From positions 124,001-188,000 of the forward strand of contig JALQPE010000069.1 of assembly GCA_030407315.1 (NCBI GenBank): a stretch of 64,000 nucleotides of DNA. Reading direction: 5' to 3'. Source of the DNA: Asparagopsis taxiformis. Taxonomy: Eukaryota > Rhodophyta > Florideophyceae > Bonnemaisoniales > Bonnemaisoniaceae. Made by a program: the position numbers and the translations under genes. How positions within the stretch are numbered: the first letter of the stretch is position 1; every line of letters starts with the position of its first letter. The notes beneath the pieces were generated by a model. That model did not search any database, had not been told where the DNA came from, and worked only from the letters and a program-made list of their open reading frames with translations. Below, in pieces: positions 10,044-20,378 of this stretch.

Positions 10044-10265
10044 TGTGGCGAGCTAAGACGGGGAGGGGACGCGGTTGAAGGTGTGTGGAGATATGTTATA
10101 TGATGTGCGTGCTGAAGAATCGATGAGGGTGATGGAAAGTGAGCAACTGAGAAGTTTGGTATGATCCAATGAAATCGATGTCGTGGGACACTTGGCGGTC
10201 GTATGACGTATGGCAAAACGGCGCATGTCGTAGCACCAATAAAACGTATCTGTATCTTCCAATGT

Positions 10266-12308
10266 TCACTCTTCCCAACACGCGCGCATCCCAACCCGAC
10301 GCACCACATCCACAACAGTTTTATATCTTACATCACTTCTCTCACCCACTTTGCAAACGCCAATATGATCCGCCCTCTCCATAACCATCAGTCCACCAAC
10401 ACCACAAGTAGCGCTATCAACTTGCACCAGTGTTCCCACCTTCAAACCACCACGTCCAACCAGCCCTATACCCTCTGCAAAGCTGAACACTTCCAGCCCG
10501 CGCATCTCGCCCTCCCGCACTCTCACAGCCGCCAAAAACTCCTCATGCAATCCGCGCAGCTCCTCATCCTCTCGTCTCAATTCGCGCACCGCCTGTGAAA
10601 ACAACAAACTAGCACCAGCACCCGCACTCGCCGCAAAACTACCCGCATGCGGCGTGGCGAAAAAGATAACGCCACCCGTCCGATTCCACACGTCATCGTC
10701 GCGCAATAAAACCTCCTTCACCAATAACCCACCATACGAATGCGCCACAAACACAACACTATTCTCGCCCACTCTCGCCTCTGCCAGCGCATCGCGCAGC
10801 CATCTACCGCGCTCGCGCATGGACGCCCCGACGCCGCGCTGTCGCAGACCGCGCAGCACGCCCGCATCATGTCCAACCGACAGCACTCTCGCATCCGCCA
10901 AATCGGCGCTTAGCCAATCACGCGCCCACACTTCCGTCTCGCTGCCCAGCTGCGGGCGCGGCACCTCCGCCGATCGCGCATGTCCGTTTTGCGCCGAGTG
11001 AACGCGCCACGTCAGCAGCGGCGACCCGTCCAGACCGTGGACGAATACAACGTCGACAAGCGCCCGACGTTTGTGCAATCGCCGCGCAATCGTGTCTTCT
11101 AGTTGCGCCGCCTGCAGCGGTAGCACCCCGTTGGAATAGCGCACCCGTTGCGACAGCGCCTGTGCCACACTATCCGACGCCGTGGTGCGCGTCGTTTCGA
11201 AGATGTGCTGTGCGAGTACAGGCAGCACAAGCGCCTCCTGCAGATTGGCTAGTGCGCGTCGCGCTTCCGCTTGAAGATGTCCGTGCGCGCGTGACGAATA
11301 GGTCCATTTCGATAGAATGGCGATGAGACCGAGATCGGCCGCTTGCCATGCGACGCTTTGGATGTCCGTGCAGCCGGCAGCGACGTTGGCTATCGCTCGC
11401 GCACATTCTGTGTGGAAGAATGCTAGTCGTCCAGCGTCGCCTACCGCTTCGTCTGGTGGCGCGTCGATGAGTGCGCGTAATGCGCCGAGACCATTCGCGA
11501 GTTTGGCGACGTATTCGGCGGTGACATCACTTTTCGCGACAGCATCTGCTATGTGCGTCGCGAGTCCTCCACCGCTTGCGAGTCTTGTCAGCATTGATTC
11601 GTGGTACAATTCGGACTGGCCGACATCAACGGAACGGGACGCGTCTGTTGCCGTCTGTAATGATTGTCTGTGCAGATCATCCCTTGTCCACACGCGTTGC
11701 GCGAGCTCACTGTCTGTTTCGATGGCCTCGAAAAACAAGGCGTCAATCTCGGACATTTTATATTGAGACTTGCGGATCGACTCGCCTCCATTGGAACGTT
11801 CTACACGACTGACGGGCTCGCATACCTCTATGTCTACATGTGGCGCCTCCAATGACTCGACGAGCGAGAGTACGTCGGCCAGCGACGCCGTTGCCGGTCT
11901 ATCAGCGATGTTGCTGTGCAGAAAGCGTCGAATCGGGGACAGACCCTGTTGATCGCAGGCGATTTCAAGCTGAAGAGCTCTATCCGTTTCAAGGGCAGAC
12001 ACAAACGCCTTGCGAAGATGGGGGTTACGCGCCGGTGCTATCGCCATGCAACGACGAGCGAGTGTATCAAGTAATCGACGACCTTCGGTCGCTTCAGCTA
12101 AGGTTCTTGAGATGTATACTGCGATGGATGGAATTGCGCATGCAACTAGTGTGTCGTCTACCTGTTGTTGAACTGCCGCACGACCTGCGGAGGATACTAC
12201 GCGCGTCAGACGGGCCGCATATTGCGCACGGGTCGATGCGCTTGATACGGGGAGTAGCGCCATTGCGCGCGCTACTTCGCCGCGATAGGGCAGCGCTTCT
12301 TGAGACAT
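10266..12308 (-). CDS. SERAC1-like alpha/beta-hydrolase with helical-repeat N-terminus
   Basis: A 680-residue protein, start ATG at 12308. Residues 1-410 are alpha-helical and Ala/Leu-rich, resembling armadillo-type repeats. Residues about 418 onward form an alpha/beta hydrolase: VVFVHGLDGSPLLTW (oxyanion-hole region), then FVAHSYGGLLVKEVL with the nucleophile Ser in A-H-S-Y-G (522-526), then IFFATPHAGS. This combination is typical of SERAC1, a lipase-like protein needed for phosphatidylglycerol/BMP remodelling at ER-mitochondria contacts in animals, and of related ProtA/LipA-type proteins. No clear transit peptide is seen. The family assignment is strong; the substrate is unknown. Confidence 0.82.
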   Translation of the reverse strand: MSQEALPYRGEVARAMALLPVSSASTRAQYAARLTRVVSSAGRAAVQQQVDDTLVACAIPSIAVYISRTLAEATEGRRLLDTLARRCMAIAPARNPHLRKAFVSALETDRALQLEIACDQQGLSPIRRFLHSNIADRPATASLADVLSLVESLEAPHVDIEVCEPVSRVERSNGGESIRKSQYKMSEIDALFFEAIETDSELAQRVWTRDDLHRQSLQTATDASRSVDVGQSELYHESMLTRLASGGGLATHIADAVAKSDVTAEYVAKLANGLGALRALIDAPPDEAVGDAGRLAFFHTECARAIANVAAGCTDIQSVAWQAADLGLIAILSKWTYSSRAHGHLQAEARRALANLQEALVLPVLAQHIFETTRTTASDSVAQALSQRVRYSNGVLPLQAAQLEDTIARRLHKRRALVDVVFVHGLDGSPLLTWRVHSAQNGHARSAEVPRPQLGSETEVWARDWLSADLADARVLSVGHDAGVLRGLRQRGVGASMRERGRWLRDALAEARVGENSVVFVAHSYGGLLVKEVLLRDDDVWNRTGGVIFFATPHAGSFAASAGAGASLLFSQAVRELRREDEELRGLHEEFLAAVRVREGEMRGLEVFSFAEGIGLVGRGGLKVGTLVQVDSATCGVGGLMVMERADHIGVCKVGERSDVRYKTVVDVVRRVGMRACWEE

Positions 12309-12634
12309 GGTGGCCTACATGAACAGGAGCGTTTCTAGTCAGATGCATATTTTTATCATAGGCCAAATTGTTGCGCACTGCACTGCCATGCGCAGATTAG
12401 TAGAGTTTATCTACTTTGCAGACAGTTGTACGACCACGGCGTATCCACTTTTCAGATGCCAAGTAGTTTGCACTGAATTTGTGATATCGCCCGCTTTACT
12501 ACCGGGCGCGCAGTTTGTAAACAACGTTCAACTCGTTTTGACCTCCCCATCACAATTCTTTATCTCGACGTCGACCTCAGCTACTGCTCAACTTTCACTC
12601 TACATGACTCGCATTTCAATTATTTAATCTCGCA
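12309..12634. other. Divergent promoter region (SERAC1-like / PPR)
   Basis: 326 bp between the two divergent start codons. No ORF with coding character and no clear TATA box were found. Confidence 0.4.
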
Positions 12635-14941
12635 ATGTCCGCGTTTTCCTTCCCATCCTCAGTTGTGATCCGCAATCGCTACATCAACTGTGCACAATCC
12701 GATTTTGTTTGTCCACTTTCGGCACCAACTCTCAAAACTTCGCGATCATCTTCCACAAAGCATTCCACAGTTCTGCAAGCAGTTTCCACAGACAATCCGA
12801 CCGTTTCCCTCACTGCAGCAATAGAGAAAGACATCCGAGTTGGTAACATACGCGCGGCTGTATCAAATCTCGAAGCAGCTGTCAATAAACAGACACACTC
12901 AAATCAGCCCGTCGCCAACTACCACGCTATTCATCAGCTCATTGTAGCTGCCGACCAAAAGCGACAATGGGAACTGGCAATTCGCACCTTCAACGCGCTG
13001 GAGAAATCGGGACTATTTGCCGCCAGAAGCACATCCTCCATTCTTTTCAATTCTCTCTGTCGCGCAGGCCGTTTCAAGGAGGTCGAAGCGGTCATAAATC
13101 GCCTGTGGGACCGCACCATTATCCTTCATAACGGCATGGGGCGCCGTCTCGAAATGAGACAACAGGCCCGTAGAGTACCGGACGAGAAAATGATCCTACG
13201 AGTTGCAAATTCCGCTGTTGATAATGGAAAACCAGAGCTTGCATGCAAGCTCATAATCCAAATGGAAAACAATGGTATCATGCCCTCCATCTTCAGTATA
13301 AGTGTACTGATCAAGGCATATGGCCGTCTCCGCCATACAGATGGTATTACAAACGTACTCTCAAGGCTCAATCGCCGCAATCTGGAACCGGATCTCATTG
13401 TATTTAACAGCGCGATTGACGCCTACATGCGCTGCGGCGAGAAAGCTATGGCCAGTCAGGTTTTGCAGGAGATATTTAGAAGGGGTTTGTCTCCCAATTC
13501 GCGCAGCTATAATCCTATTTTGCGGTCACTTGCCTCTGCTGGAAAACTACAAGAGGCTCTAGCAATCAGAGAAGATATGATTCGTCGCGGTGTGGAACCA
13601 TGTTTACATTCTTACAATGCGCTTATACATGCTAGTGTGAAGTCCAAAGAATGGACTACAGCTGCAAGCTTTCTCAATGAGGCTATCGCAACTGTTGAGC
13701 AGAATTCCCAGGACCGCAGAAACAAGGTTCGAAATTACAAAGATCTCTGTGTTGGTTTCACATCGGTGATTTCCGGAATAGCAATGGAAGACAAGATTGA
13801 TGATGCACTCGAGCTGTTGCAAAATCTATCGGATCGCGTACAAAAAGCTGGGCTCAATGCTGAAATGGAAATGGAAATCGGCATTGCACTAACATCAATT
13901 CTGAGTGCGCTGCTCAAGCGCGGTGAAGTAGTTCGAGCTTGGACGATATTTCGGACAATTCGCCAACAGTTCAAAGTCCGACTCCCGCCAGACACGTACA
14001 ATGCTGCCATACGCGGCCTTGCACGTCAAGGCGATGCGCTATCAATTGATGCGGCACGACGCGTGTTTGACGAAATGGTGCAAGTTTTCGGAGACGAATC
14101 GAACAATGACTCACAATTGAAAAAGCATAGAAAGAATATGACATCTTCTAACACTCCCTATGTAACCATAGAGGCAAAGATGGAGGATTTCGTGCGCGCA
14201 TACAACTCCATGATGGACGGGTATGTTCGATGTGGGGATACGGTATCGGCTGAAGCACTTCTTGATGAGATGCTCGCTAAGGATATCATGCCATCAGCCA
14301 TATCGTTTACAACGTTGATCAACGGATATGGGAAGGAACTAGATATGATGTCCGCGAAGAGGATATTCAAACGAATGAGACAAAGTGGTGTGAGTCCGGA
14401 CCGAATCACGATGAATGCCTTTATTGGCGCCTGTGTCAGGGTCGGTGATCTGGACCTGGCGTTGCGTGTGTTTGAAGAGATGCAGAAAGTAGGCGGGAGA
14501 CTGTCACCTGATCTCATCACGTTTTCAGCAATTATAGCCGGTCATGTCTGCAATGGCGACAGCACAGCGGCGTGGGATGCCTACGAGGAAATGAAAGCAT
14601 TGGGTATTGTTCCGAACGAACGGATGCTTGATCGGATGATGGCTACATTTGTGAGTCCGGAATTGAAGCCGAGCAAAATGGATGTCTTTGAACTTGACAT
14701 GGACATTTTGGGGGATACAGAGGGGGACGATGAGGTTTGTATAGATTCGAGTGAAGTAGATGAACTTGTAGGTGACAAGACGGATTCAATCCATCAAGAT
14801 TTGGCCATTGAAGGATTGAGTTCGGAGGGATGGACATCTAAGCGAGCATTACAATTGTTGAAGGACATGGAACAATGTAAGTGTTCCGAGCTGAATAAGC
14901 GCCGATGGCGAAGAGCTATTCAATCGGTGTGGGGCACGTAA
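12635..14941 (+). CDS. Pentatricopeptide repeat (PPR) protein, organelle-targeted
   Basis: A 768-residue protein starting at an ATG after CTCGCA. Residues 1-60 are Ser/Arg/Thr-rich with few acidic residues, as expected for a plastid or mitochondrial presequence. From about residue 100 a run of 35-residue PPR units is visible: NYHAIHQLIVAADQ..., SVLIKAYGRLRHTDG..., FNSAIDAYMRCGEK..., YNPILRSLASAGK..., YNALIHASVKSKEW..., and a C-terminal set YNSMMDGYVRCGDTVSAEAL, FTTLINGYGKELDM, MNAFIGACVRVGDLDLAL and FSAIIAGHVCNGDS. These are P-class repeats; no E or DYW editing domain is present. Such proteins bind single organellar transcripts and affect their processing, stability or translation. The acidic C-terminal tail is not part of the repeats. 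Confidence 0.92.
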   Translation: MSAFSFPSSVVIRNRYINCAQSDFVCPLSAPTLKTSRSSSTKHSTVLQAVSTDNPTVSLTAAIEKDIRVGNIRAAVSNLEAAVNKQTHSNQPVANYHAIHQLIVAADQKRQWELAIRTFNALEKSGLFAARSTSSILFNSLCRAGRFKEVEAVINRLWDRTIILHNGMGRRLEMRQQARRVPDEKMILRVANSAVDNGKPELACKLIIQMENNGIMPSIFSISVLIKAYGRLRHTDGITNVLSRLNRRNLEPDLIVFNSAIDAYMRCGEKAMASQVLQEIFRRGLSPNSRSYNPILRSLASAGKLQEALAIREDMIRRGVEPCLHSYNALIHASVKSKEWTTAASFLNEAIATVEQNSQDRRNKVRNYKDLCVGFTSVISGIAMEDKIDDALELLQNLSDRVQKAGLNAEMEMEIGIALTSILSALLKRGEVVRAWTIFRTIRQQFKVRLPPDTYNAAIRGLARQGDALSIDAARRVFDEMVQVFGDESNNDSQLKKHRKNMTSSNTPYVTIEAKMEDFVRAYNSMMDGYVRCGDTVSAEALLDEMLAKDIMPSAISFTTLINGYGKELDMMSAKRIFKRMRQSGVSPDRITMNAFIGACVRVGDLDLALRVFEEMQKVGGRLSPDLITFSAIIAGHVCNGDSTAAWDAYEEMKALGIVPNERMLDRMMATFVSPELKPSKMDVFELDMDILGDTEGDDEVCIDSSEVDELVGDKTDSIHQDLAIEGLSSEGWTSKRALQLLKDMEQCKCSELNKRRWRRAIQSVWGT

Positions 14942-15156
14942 ATAACGATGGTATAATACTGTAAAATTGTTTGCGGGATTTCATGTGTCAGCAGTTGCGC
15001 AGCTGTAGTCGCTCTCACGCTGTCGTACCTATCCATCAAACGTGACGCGGTCTCACATACCTTTCCAACATTGATTCGCGATCAACACACTTAAACCCTA
15101 CAAGTCTCAGGCGTGACCGCGAAGGACACTACTTTCAGAACACATCGCTCTTCACA

Positions 15157-16222
15157 ATGGATACCTACAATGTGGATAGAGTTCTCTCCAGCTACCAGCA
15201 CATTGGCAATCTCGTGTACGATGCGGCCATGAACACAAGTGCAGCCAATGCGCATGGATACATCAGATATTTTCTGCTCGATATGCCCATCGTCCCAGCA
15301 TTATTGTCATTCCATTCGTTATTCGCCGCGCTCTCCATTTACAAACTCACAGGAGGCAAACAATTCTGGTTCAAGGTACGTCCATCACTCTAACGACACC
15401 CCACGACCACAGCACAGCGCAGCACGCCATTAACCATCTCATCACCGTCCACAGTCGCTGGTATTGACAATGTTCGCAGCATTCGGCGGCTCCACGCTCG
15501 CAAACGTTCTGTGCGGACAGCCCGCGCCTCTGTTCACAGTGTCATCAAACTACATGATTGGGTACATCATAGTTGCGTGGTATGTGATCAACCACAGTTC
15601 ATTCATTCGAAGAATTGTCAGCTTCCGGCCGTTCACTGCATTGCTAGCTTTCGGGGCCATGGCGGCGAAGGCGCGTTCAATTTTTTCATTCATCGACACT
15701 TTTGTTGTGCAGTTTCCGGGAGCCATGGCGGGCGCGATCGCACTGGGCGGTCTATCCGGGTCTGGCGGCGCATTGTTTGTCACGCTGGAGAAGAAGGTGC
15801 GTCTCGGGTTGAAAACTCCCTCAGAGTTGTCTTCGCCCGGCTGGGGTTTTAAGAGCGCGTATGTAGCAGCCGCTGCGTACTATGTAGCAACCGATCCGGA
15901 TAATTGGTTCAAGGAGGCCACTATACCGATTCTGTACAGGGCGAGAAGAGATGAGGCTAGATTTGTGATCAGCGCATTGCTTTCCGCACATGCCGCTCTT
16001 GAGACATTGTACGGCAAGCATGTGAATCCACTCTACTTTGTTGAACAGATTCTTTATCGGCTTACGGGGTTGCAACGGGACATTAGTGGTGAACCGGATT
16101 CATCGGAGGTTACTAGCGCGAACAGTAAGGAAAGCAGAGTTGCAGCCTCTGCTGGTCGGAAGGGTGGGGCGTCGATTAGCAGTGGCGGACTGAGACGACG
16201 CTCAAATGGCAAGCAACAGTAA
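15157..16222 (+). CDS. TRIC-type trimeric intracellular cation channel (two exons)
   Basis: Join 15157-15375 and 15455-16222, 328 residues. A 79-nt intron (AAG|GTACGT...CCACAG|TCG, phase 0) separates the exons; splicing reads KQFWFK into SLVLTMF without disturbance. Several hydrophobic helices are visible. The pattern matches TRIC channels: an FGGSTLANVLCGQP segment after helix 2, SSNYMIGYIIVAWYVI, a Gly-rich pore helix GAIALGGLSGSGGALFVTL, and a later helix with VAAAAYYVATDP. TRIC proteins pass K+ across ER/SR or bacterial membranes and balance Ca2+ release. The C-terminal ~45 residues are polar and basic (RKGGASISSGGLRRR), probably cytosolic. The similarity is in pattern rather than high identity, so the call is good but not certain. 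Confidence 0.72.
15376..15454 (+). other. Spliceosomal intron of the TRIC-like gene (79 nt, phase 0)
   Basis: GTACGT donor, CACAG acceptor, and a possible branch site TTAAC about 25 nt before the acceptor. An in-frame stop inside the intron confirms that it must be removed to join the two channel halves. Confidence 0.85.
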
Positions 16223-16459
16223 CTTGTATATTTCCACAGTAAAGACGAGTGTTGTGCGCTGCGGCGGAATTGCAAAGTCATGAAACAATGAGCAGACATG
16301 TGATGAGACGCTGTGATTGGAAGATTCTGTTTCCACGTAACAGTAGCGCAGTTGCAACGACCAATAAACGCAAATTTTGAAACGGTACGCTGCAAGTCGA
16401 CACTACGACAAGCTGCAAATTCGGCAGGTGATGCGGCACCATCACAAAGCAAAGGCAAA

Positions 16460-17653
16460 ATGTCGGAATTAGCCGCAGAAGCATTCGACCAACTATCCAC
16501 ACAACATGCACGAAGCTCGATGCACATAACGCGTCGGGTGTTGGTGCTGGCCACGCTAATCACGCTGCTGATCATATTTGTGATTGTGATCGCCATCGAC
16601 GCGGTGCGCACCAGCGCGGCACGACGGTACGCAGCGGCGGTAAATTGGAAGCAGATGCAGGACGCGCGATGCGACGCGCCGCTAGGCAAGCGACGGATGT
16701 GGATCGGCAGCGTGGTGCAGGGAAACGAGCTGTGCGTGGCGCACAGTATTAATCATTCGCACATTGTGCGCGCGTCGGACGATGTGCTGTCTTTCTTCGT
16801 GATTGGCGACTGGGGTCGCGACGGCATGTGTTGTCAGCGTGACGTCGCGGCAGAAATGGCTATTGCGGCGCGTAGTTTCTCGCCGCATTTCATCGCGAGT
16901 GTCGGCGACAATTTCTACCGCACAGGCATTGAAAGCTCCACAGATAAGCAGGTCGACACTTCGTGGCGCGACGTGTACATCCGACCGTACGAGGCGATGC
17001 AGAAGATCCCGTGGATAGTCGTGCTCGGCAACCATGACCATCGCGGCAACGTGATGGCGCAGACGGTGCTTGGAAGGGATGACGAGTTGTGGCATATGCC
17101 GGAGCGGTATTTTTTCGAGACGACAGAGTCGGGTGAGGTGTTTATGGCGTTTTTGGACACGACGGTGATGTATTATACGATGGAGCAGTTGAAGATGTTT
17201 CGCGGTGATGCTACGACGATGTTTTATCGCGATAATCAAGTGGCGGCGTTTAAGAAGGCGTTGGTGGAAAGTAAGGCCAAGTGGAAGATTGTTTTCGGCC
17301 ATCATCCGTTCATTTCTTCTTCGTATAATTATGTGCAGCAAGCGCAGAATCAAAAACAGTTGCGCACTATTCTGTTGAGGACGATGCAGGACAACGGGGT
17401 TGTGGCGTACTTTTCAGGGCATGAACATACGCTGGAGCACATGTACAGCGAGGGGTTGCACATGTTCATTTCTGGTGGTGGGTCGAAAATTTCGCCGATC
17501 TTGCACAATCCGGGCGAATCTGTGTTTGCTCTGGATCGGCAGGGGTATATGACAGTGTCGATTACGAAGAAATCTACGATGGATGTGAGGATTGTGGATT
17601 TTGAAGGTAAGGTTGTTCATACGACGAGCATCGAAGAGCGCGGGGCAGAGTAG
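16460..17653 (+). CDS. Tartrate-resistant (purple) acid phosphatase-like metallophosphoesterase, type II membrane protein
   Basis: 397 residues; the first ATG of the frame is at 16460. Near residues 26-44 a single hydrophobic segment (VLVLATLITLLIIFVIVIAI) acts as a signal anchor, placing the catalytic part in the lumen or outside. All metallophosphoesterase motifs are present in order: FFVIGDWGRDG, SVGDNFYRTG, VVLGNHDHRGN, FGHHPF and FSGHEH. The spacing is that of the small TRAP/ACP5-type purple acid phosphatases with a binuclear Fe centre, which hydrolyse phosphomonoesters at acid pH. A role in phosphate recovery or cell-surface metabolism is inference. Confidence 0.88.
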   Translation: MSELAAEAFDQLSTQHARSSMHITRRVLVLATLITLLIIFVIVIAIDAVRTSAARRYAAAVNWKQMQDARCDAPLGKRRMWIGSVVQGNELCVAHSINHSHIVRASDDVLSFFVIGDWGRDGMCCQRDVAAEMAIAARSFSPHFIASVGDNFYRTGIESSTDKQVDTSWRDVYIRPYEAMQKIPWIVVLGNHDHRGNVMAQTVLGRDDELWHMPERYFFETTESGEVFMAFLDTTVMYYTMEQLKMFRGDATTMFYRDNQVAAFKKALVESKAKWKIVFGHHPFISSSYNYVQQAQNQKQLRTILLRTMQDNGVVAYFSGHEHTLEHMYSEGLHMFISGGGSKISPILHNPGESVFALDRQGYMTVSITKKSTMDVRIVDFEGKVVHTTSIEERGAE

Positions 17654-18631
17654 TCGGAGTGGTGTTTGTCGACGCTTTGTGTACCATAGACGGGTCGGGT
17701 GGGGATTATGAATTTGAAATGGATGGCGCAGTAGCGGAGAGAGTGGGTGTTGCGGAAGATATGTAACATAGTAAAGATAGATTTGCAATTTTGAAATTGG
17801 AGGCAAACCAAAGTGCATTCGAGAGGGTGTAGTTTTAAAGGAACAACACGTTGCGCATGGAAGCGGATTTGGTGCAACGTCATGTCGCGCACTGCATCTA
17901 TAATATCAGTGGCGCGAGCAGCGAGCGACGTGTAGCAAGAGCACGGGCGGCGGTGACGGCGCGCATGACGGGTGAAAAATACGCACCATACACGACACCG
18001 GTACAGACTGCGGAGCGCTGTCAATCAAGTTTGCACTCGCATGATAATATCGAATGGCGACAGTGGGAGCGGGCGCGGGAGCGTTGTTTGAAGACGTATT
18101 GCGGCGGATCGCCGAGCGAGGGAAGCGGCAGCGCGACGTTGGCACTAGCTAGTGAGCGGCATTGGAGAGCGCAGTGCAGTGCAGTGCAGTGCAGCGCAGC
18201 GTAGGCACTCGCTCGCAAGAGTGTCAATGCAAAACTGGTTTATGCGGAAAGCACAAAGTGATAATTCTCGACTCATCTCAACAATTCAATACGCACCGTG
18301 TCAGGCTGTTCCGCCATGCTGCGCCGTTCCACTTGTCCATCGCCGATGACGTACGTGTGCGCCGCCAATCAACGCCGCGTAACAGAGGCCAATCACTGGC
18401 TGCATATCTCCTTCACGTGTCGCCCAATGCTGCCGCACACGAGTTTCCATTGACCGCTCCGCCCCGCCCCGCCATGACATCATCTTGAGCGCACAACTCT
18501 GTCAGCAATCGGCACGCGCCACTCTAACCACCATCGGATCACACCAATGTCTCCGTCAATACACCTATTTCTTCGATCCCCCTCCCATCGTCAACGCGCC
18601 ATCCACCCCGCGCATTCATTCCCATCCCACC
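17654..18631. other. Intergenic region with a GCAGT/GCAGC pentanucleotide repeat
   Basis: 978 bp with no supportable gene. At 18171-18200 there are six tandem 5-mers, four GCAGT followed by two GCAGC. The remainder presumably holds the 3' end of the phosphatase transcript and the promoter of the next gene. Confidence 0.5.
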
Positions 18632-19768
18632 ATGTCCTCCACCCTATCGCTCCCGACCTCCTCCTCGACCTCCACAACCATTCGTCAACACACCTACAAA
18701 AAGCTCACCCCACCGCCGTCCACGACAGCCCGAACGCCCTCTGCACTGTCCCCATTCCACACATGTCTCGACGAGCACATATCATCCAACACGCTCTCCT
18801 CAGTCGACGGCTCGACCTCACGTCTCACCATGTACGCAACAACCTCACAGCCCGGTTCCTCGCTCTCCACAGACGCCTCCACCACCCCAGTCGTCCAATC
18901 GTCCTCCTCCGCCAATCTATCATCCCTCCTCAACCGTCGTCGCTCCTCCTCTCAGCGCATCCGCGCGCTCCGCAACCTGTCGCGATCCGTCTCTCGCGAC
19001 GCGCCATCCGCGTCCACCGACGCCGGCGTCCCGCTCATCGAGCGACCCACCTCTTTCTCCGCATTGACGCGTCGTCAGATCTCCAAACTCACCGCGCTAG
19101 CGCTCCGTCGCGAATCCGACCTCGATTCATTCGCCTCCGAGCCCGTCTCCTACTCGCCGTCCACCTACATCGCGTCGGACATGTGGCTCGCGCAGCGCGG
19201 CGTCGAAACCGCCGAGCGCAAGCTCGCCGAACAGCACGCTGCCAAGCAGAAAGCGCGCGCGGCGCAGATGCACGCGCAGTCGCCCGCGCCCAAAGCGACA
19301 GCGACGGTGACGGCAAGCGCCAATCCCGCAGATGTGTTTTCCGCACAGGCGCAAACACAGGACCTCAGTTCCAAACTGGTGCGCATGTTCTTCTCCGGTC
19401 AAACAGCCAACCCCGGCCCGGCGCCCGGACATTCCATGCGCGCTTTCGACAGACCGTCGTACGGCTCCATGCGCTCGATGCGTGTGAGAGCAGGGCGCGG
19501 GGCCACGCGCGGATCAGAGAGAATGTACTCGTCCGATCGCGGCTTTGGCGTCCAGATGTCCACGCTGCAGGACGAGTGCGGGCGCAAGTACGGCTCAAAT
19601 GTAGGCGCGCGTAACGCGCATCGACACAGCGCGCCAGAGGCCATGCGATACGATCGGGGCGCGGCGCAATCGTGCGAGCGACGCGATAAGTTTAGAGCGG
19701 TGAAGAGATTTCGATGGTGGCTGAGACGCATGTCGCATCGGATGAAGGGTGAGTATGAATATATGTAG
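18632..19768 (+). CDS. Ser/Thr-rich, probably disordered protein of unknown function
   Basis: 378 residues from an ATG in a strong context (CCCACCATGTCC), the first ATG of a longer open frame. The first ~170 residues are very rich in Ser/Thr/Pro/Ala (SSTLSLPTSSSTSTT..., SSSSANLSSLLNRRRSSSQR), with many Arg-x-x-Ser sites that could be kinase targets. The middle has an Ala/Lys/Gln helix (AERKLAEQHAAKQKARAAQ), and the end is basic with an aromatic patch (VKRFRWWLRRMSHRMK). I recognise no domain. A second open frame overlaps this one but has an implausible His/Arg-rich composition. That this is a real gene rests on start context, length and composition. Confidence 0.6.
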   Translation: MSSTLSLPTSSSTSTTIRQHTYKKLTPPPSTTARTPSALSPFHTCLDEHISSNTLSSVDGSTSRLTMYATTSQPGSSLSTDASTTPVVQSSSSANLSSLLNRRRSSSQRIRALRNLSRSVSRDAPSASTDAGVPLIERPTSFSALTRRQISKLTALALRRESDLDSFASEPVSYSPSTYIASDMWLAQRGVETAERKLAEQHAAKQKARAAQMHAQSPAPKATATVTASANPADVFSAQAQTQDLSSKLVRMFFSGQTANPGPAPGHSMRAFDRPSYGSMRSMRVRAGRGATRGSERMYSSDRGFGVQMSTLQDECGRKYGSNVGARNAHRHSAPEAMRYDRGAAQSCERRDKFRAVKRFRWWLRRMSHRMKGEYEYM

Positions 19769-19848
19769 AGTGTATTATGTATAGGTGTGGCGTAAACGAA
19801 TCAATCAAGCAATGCAAATAATTTACAAGCAGCGTACAGTGTACACAA

Positions 19849-20378
19849 TCATTCGGCTGATTGATCGTTGAGACGCGCCATGGGATCAGATCTAGCTCGT
19901 GCAAACAGCTCCTCCTGCTGTCGCAGCAACTCTTCATCATCCACCGGCGCCTTGGCCTTGTTACGATCCCTACGACCGCTGCCTCTGGCTCGAAGTTTGT
20001 CGTCGCTCTTCGCCCGCTCATACTCGTCCTTGACCTCCTGATGGAATCGCTCCAGTCCGAGTTGGCGCAGTGCGCGCAACACGTGCTCCGGCGTTATGGT
20101 CTTCTTCTTGTCCTTTTCGCATATGTCGTTCGCTTCCGACGACAGCAGTTGCACAAACTCTGTGCAGCATTCGGCGATGAGTTCGCGCGTATCAGCGGTG
20201 AGACGCACGTGCAGAGATGATGCCACTTCGTTTGCAAACTTGTTGACGGTGGCTTTCGGCAGCGCAATGTCTGTCACACAAGATTGGGGTTAGTTTTTAC
20301 AATGCCATGCATACGTGTGATGTTGACCATTAACATACCGGACTGAGCGCCTCCAGTAAGCTCCTCGTCGCTGCCCAT
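19849..20378 (-). CDS. Negative cofactor 2 beta (Dr1), histone-fold transcription regulator (two exons)
   Basis: Minus-strand join: exon 1 is 20339-20378 and exon 2 is 19849-20270, together 153 residues. Exon 1 encodes MGSDEELTGGAQS. A 68-nt intron (GTATGT...TGACAG, phase 1) follows, and the protein continues DIALPKATVNKFANEV. The histone fold covers residues about 14-100: PKATVNK, a long helix AECCTEFVQLLSSEANDICE, then KTITPEHVLRALRQLGL. A charged tail follows (ARGSGRRDRNKAKAP, and QQEELFARAR). Dr1 pairs with NC2-alpha (DRAP1) and clamps TBP on DNA, blocking TFIIA/TFIIB. It is the only plainly general transcription factor in the window besides Elongin A. Confidence 0.95.
20271..20338 (-). 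other. Spliceosomal intron of NC2-beta (68 nt, phase 1)
   Basis: Donor GTATGT, a CTAAC branch-site-like motif, acceptor TGACAG. Without splicing the histone-fold frame has no ATG, and the 13-codon first exon supplies the expected acidic N-terminus. Confidence 0.9.

Noticed and set aside
18547..19614. Second long plus-strand frame overlapping the Ser-rich protein
   Set aside because: His/Arg/Pro-rich translation typical of a shifted frame in GC-rich DNA. The 18632 frame has the better start context and natural composition.
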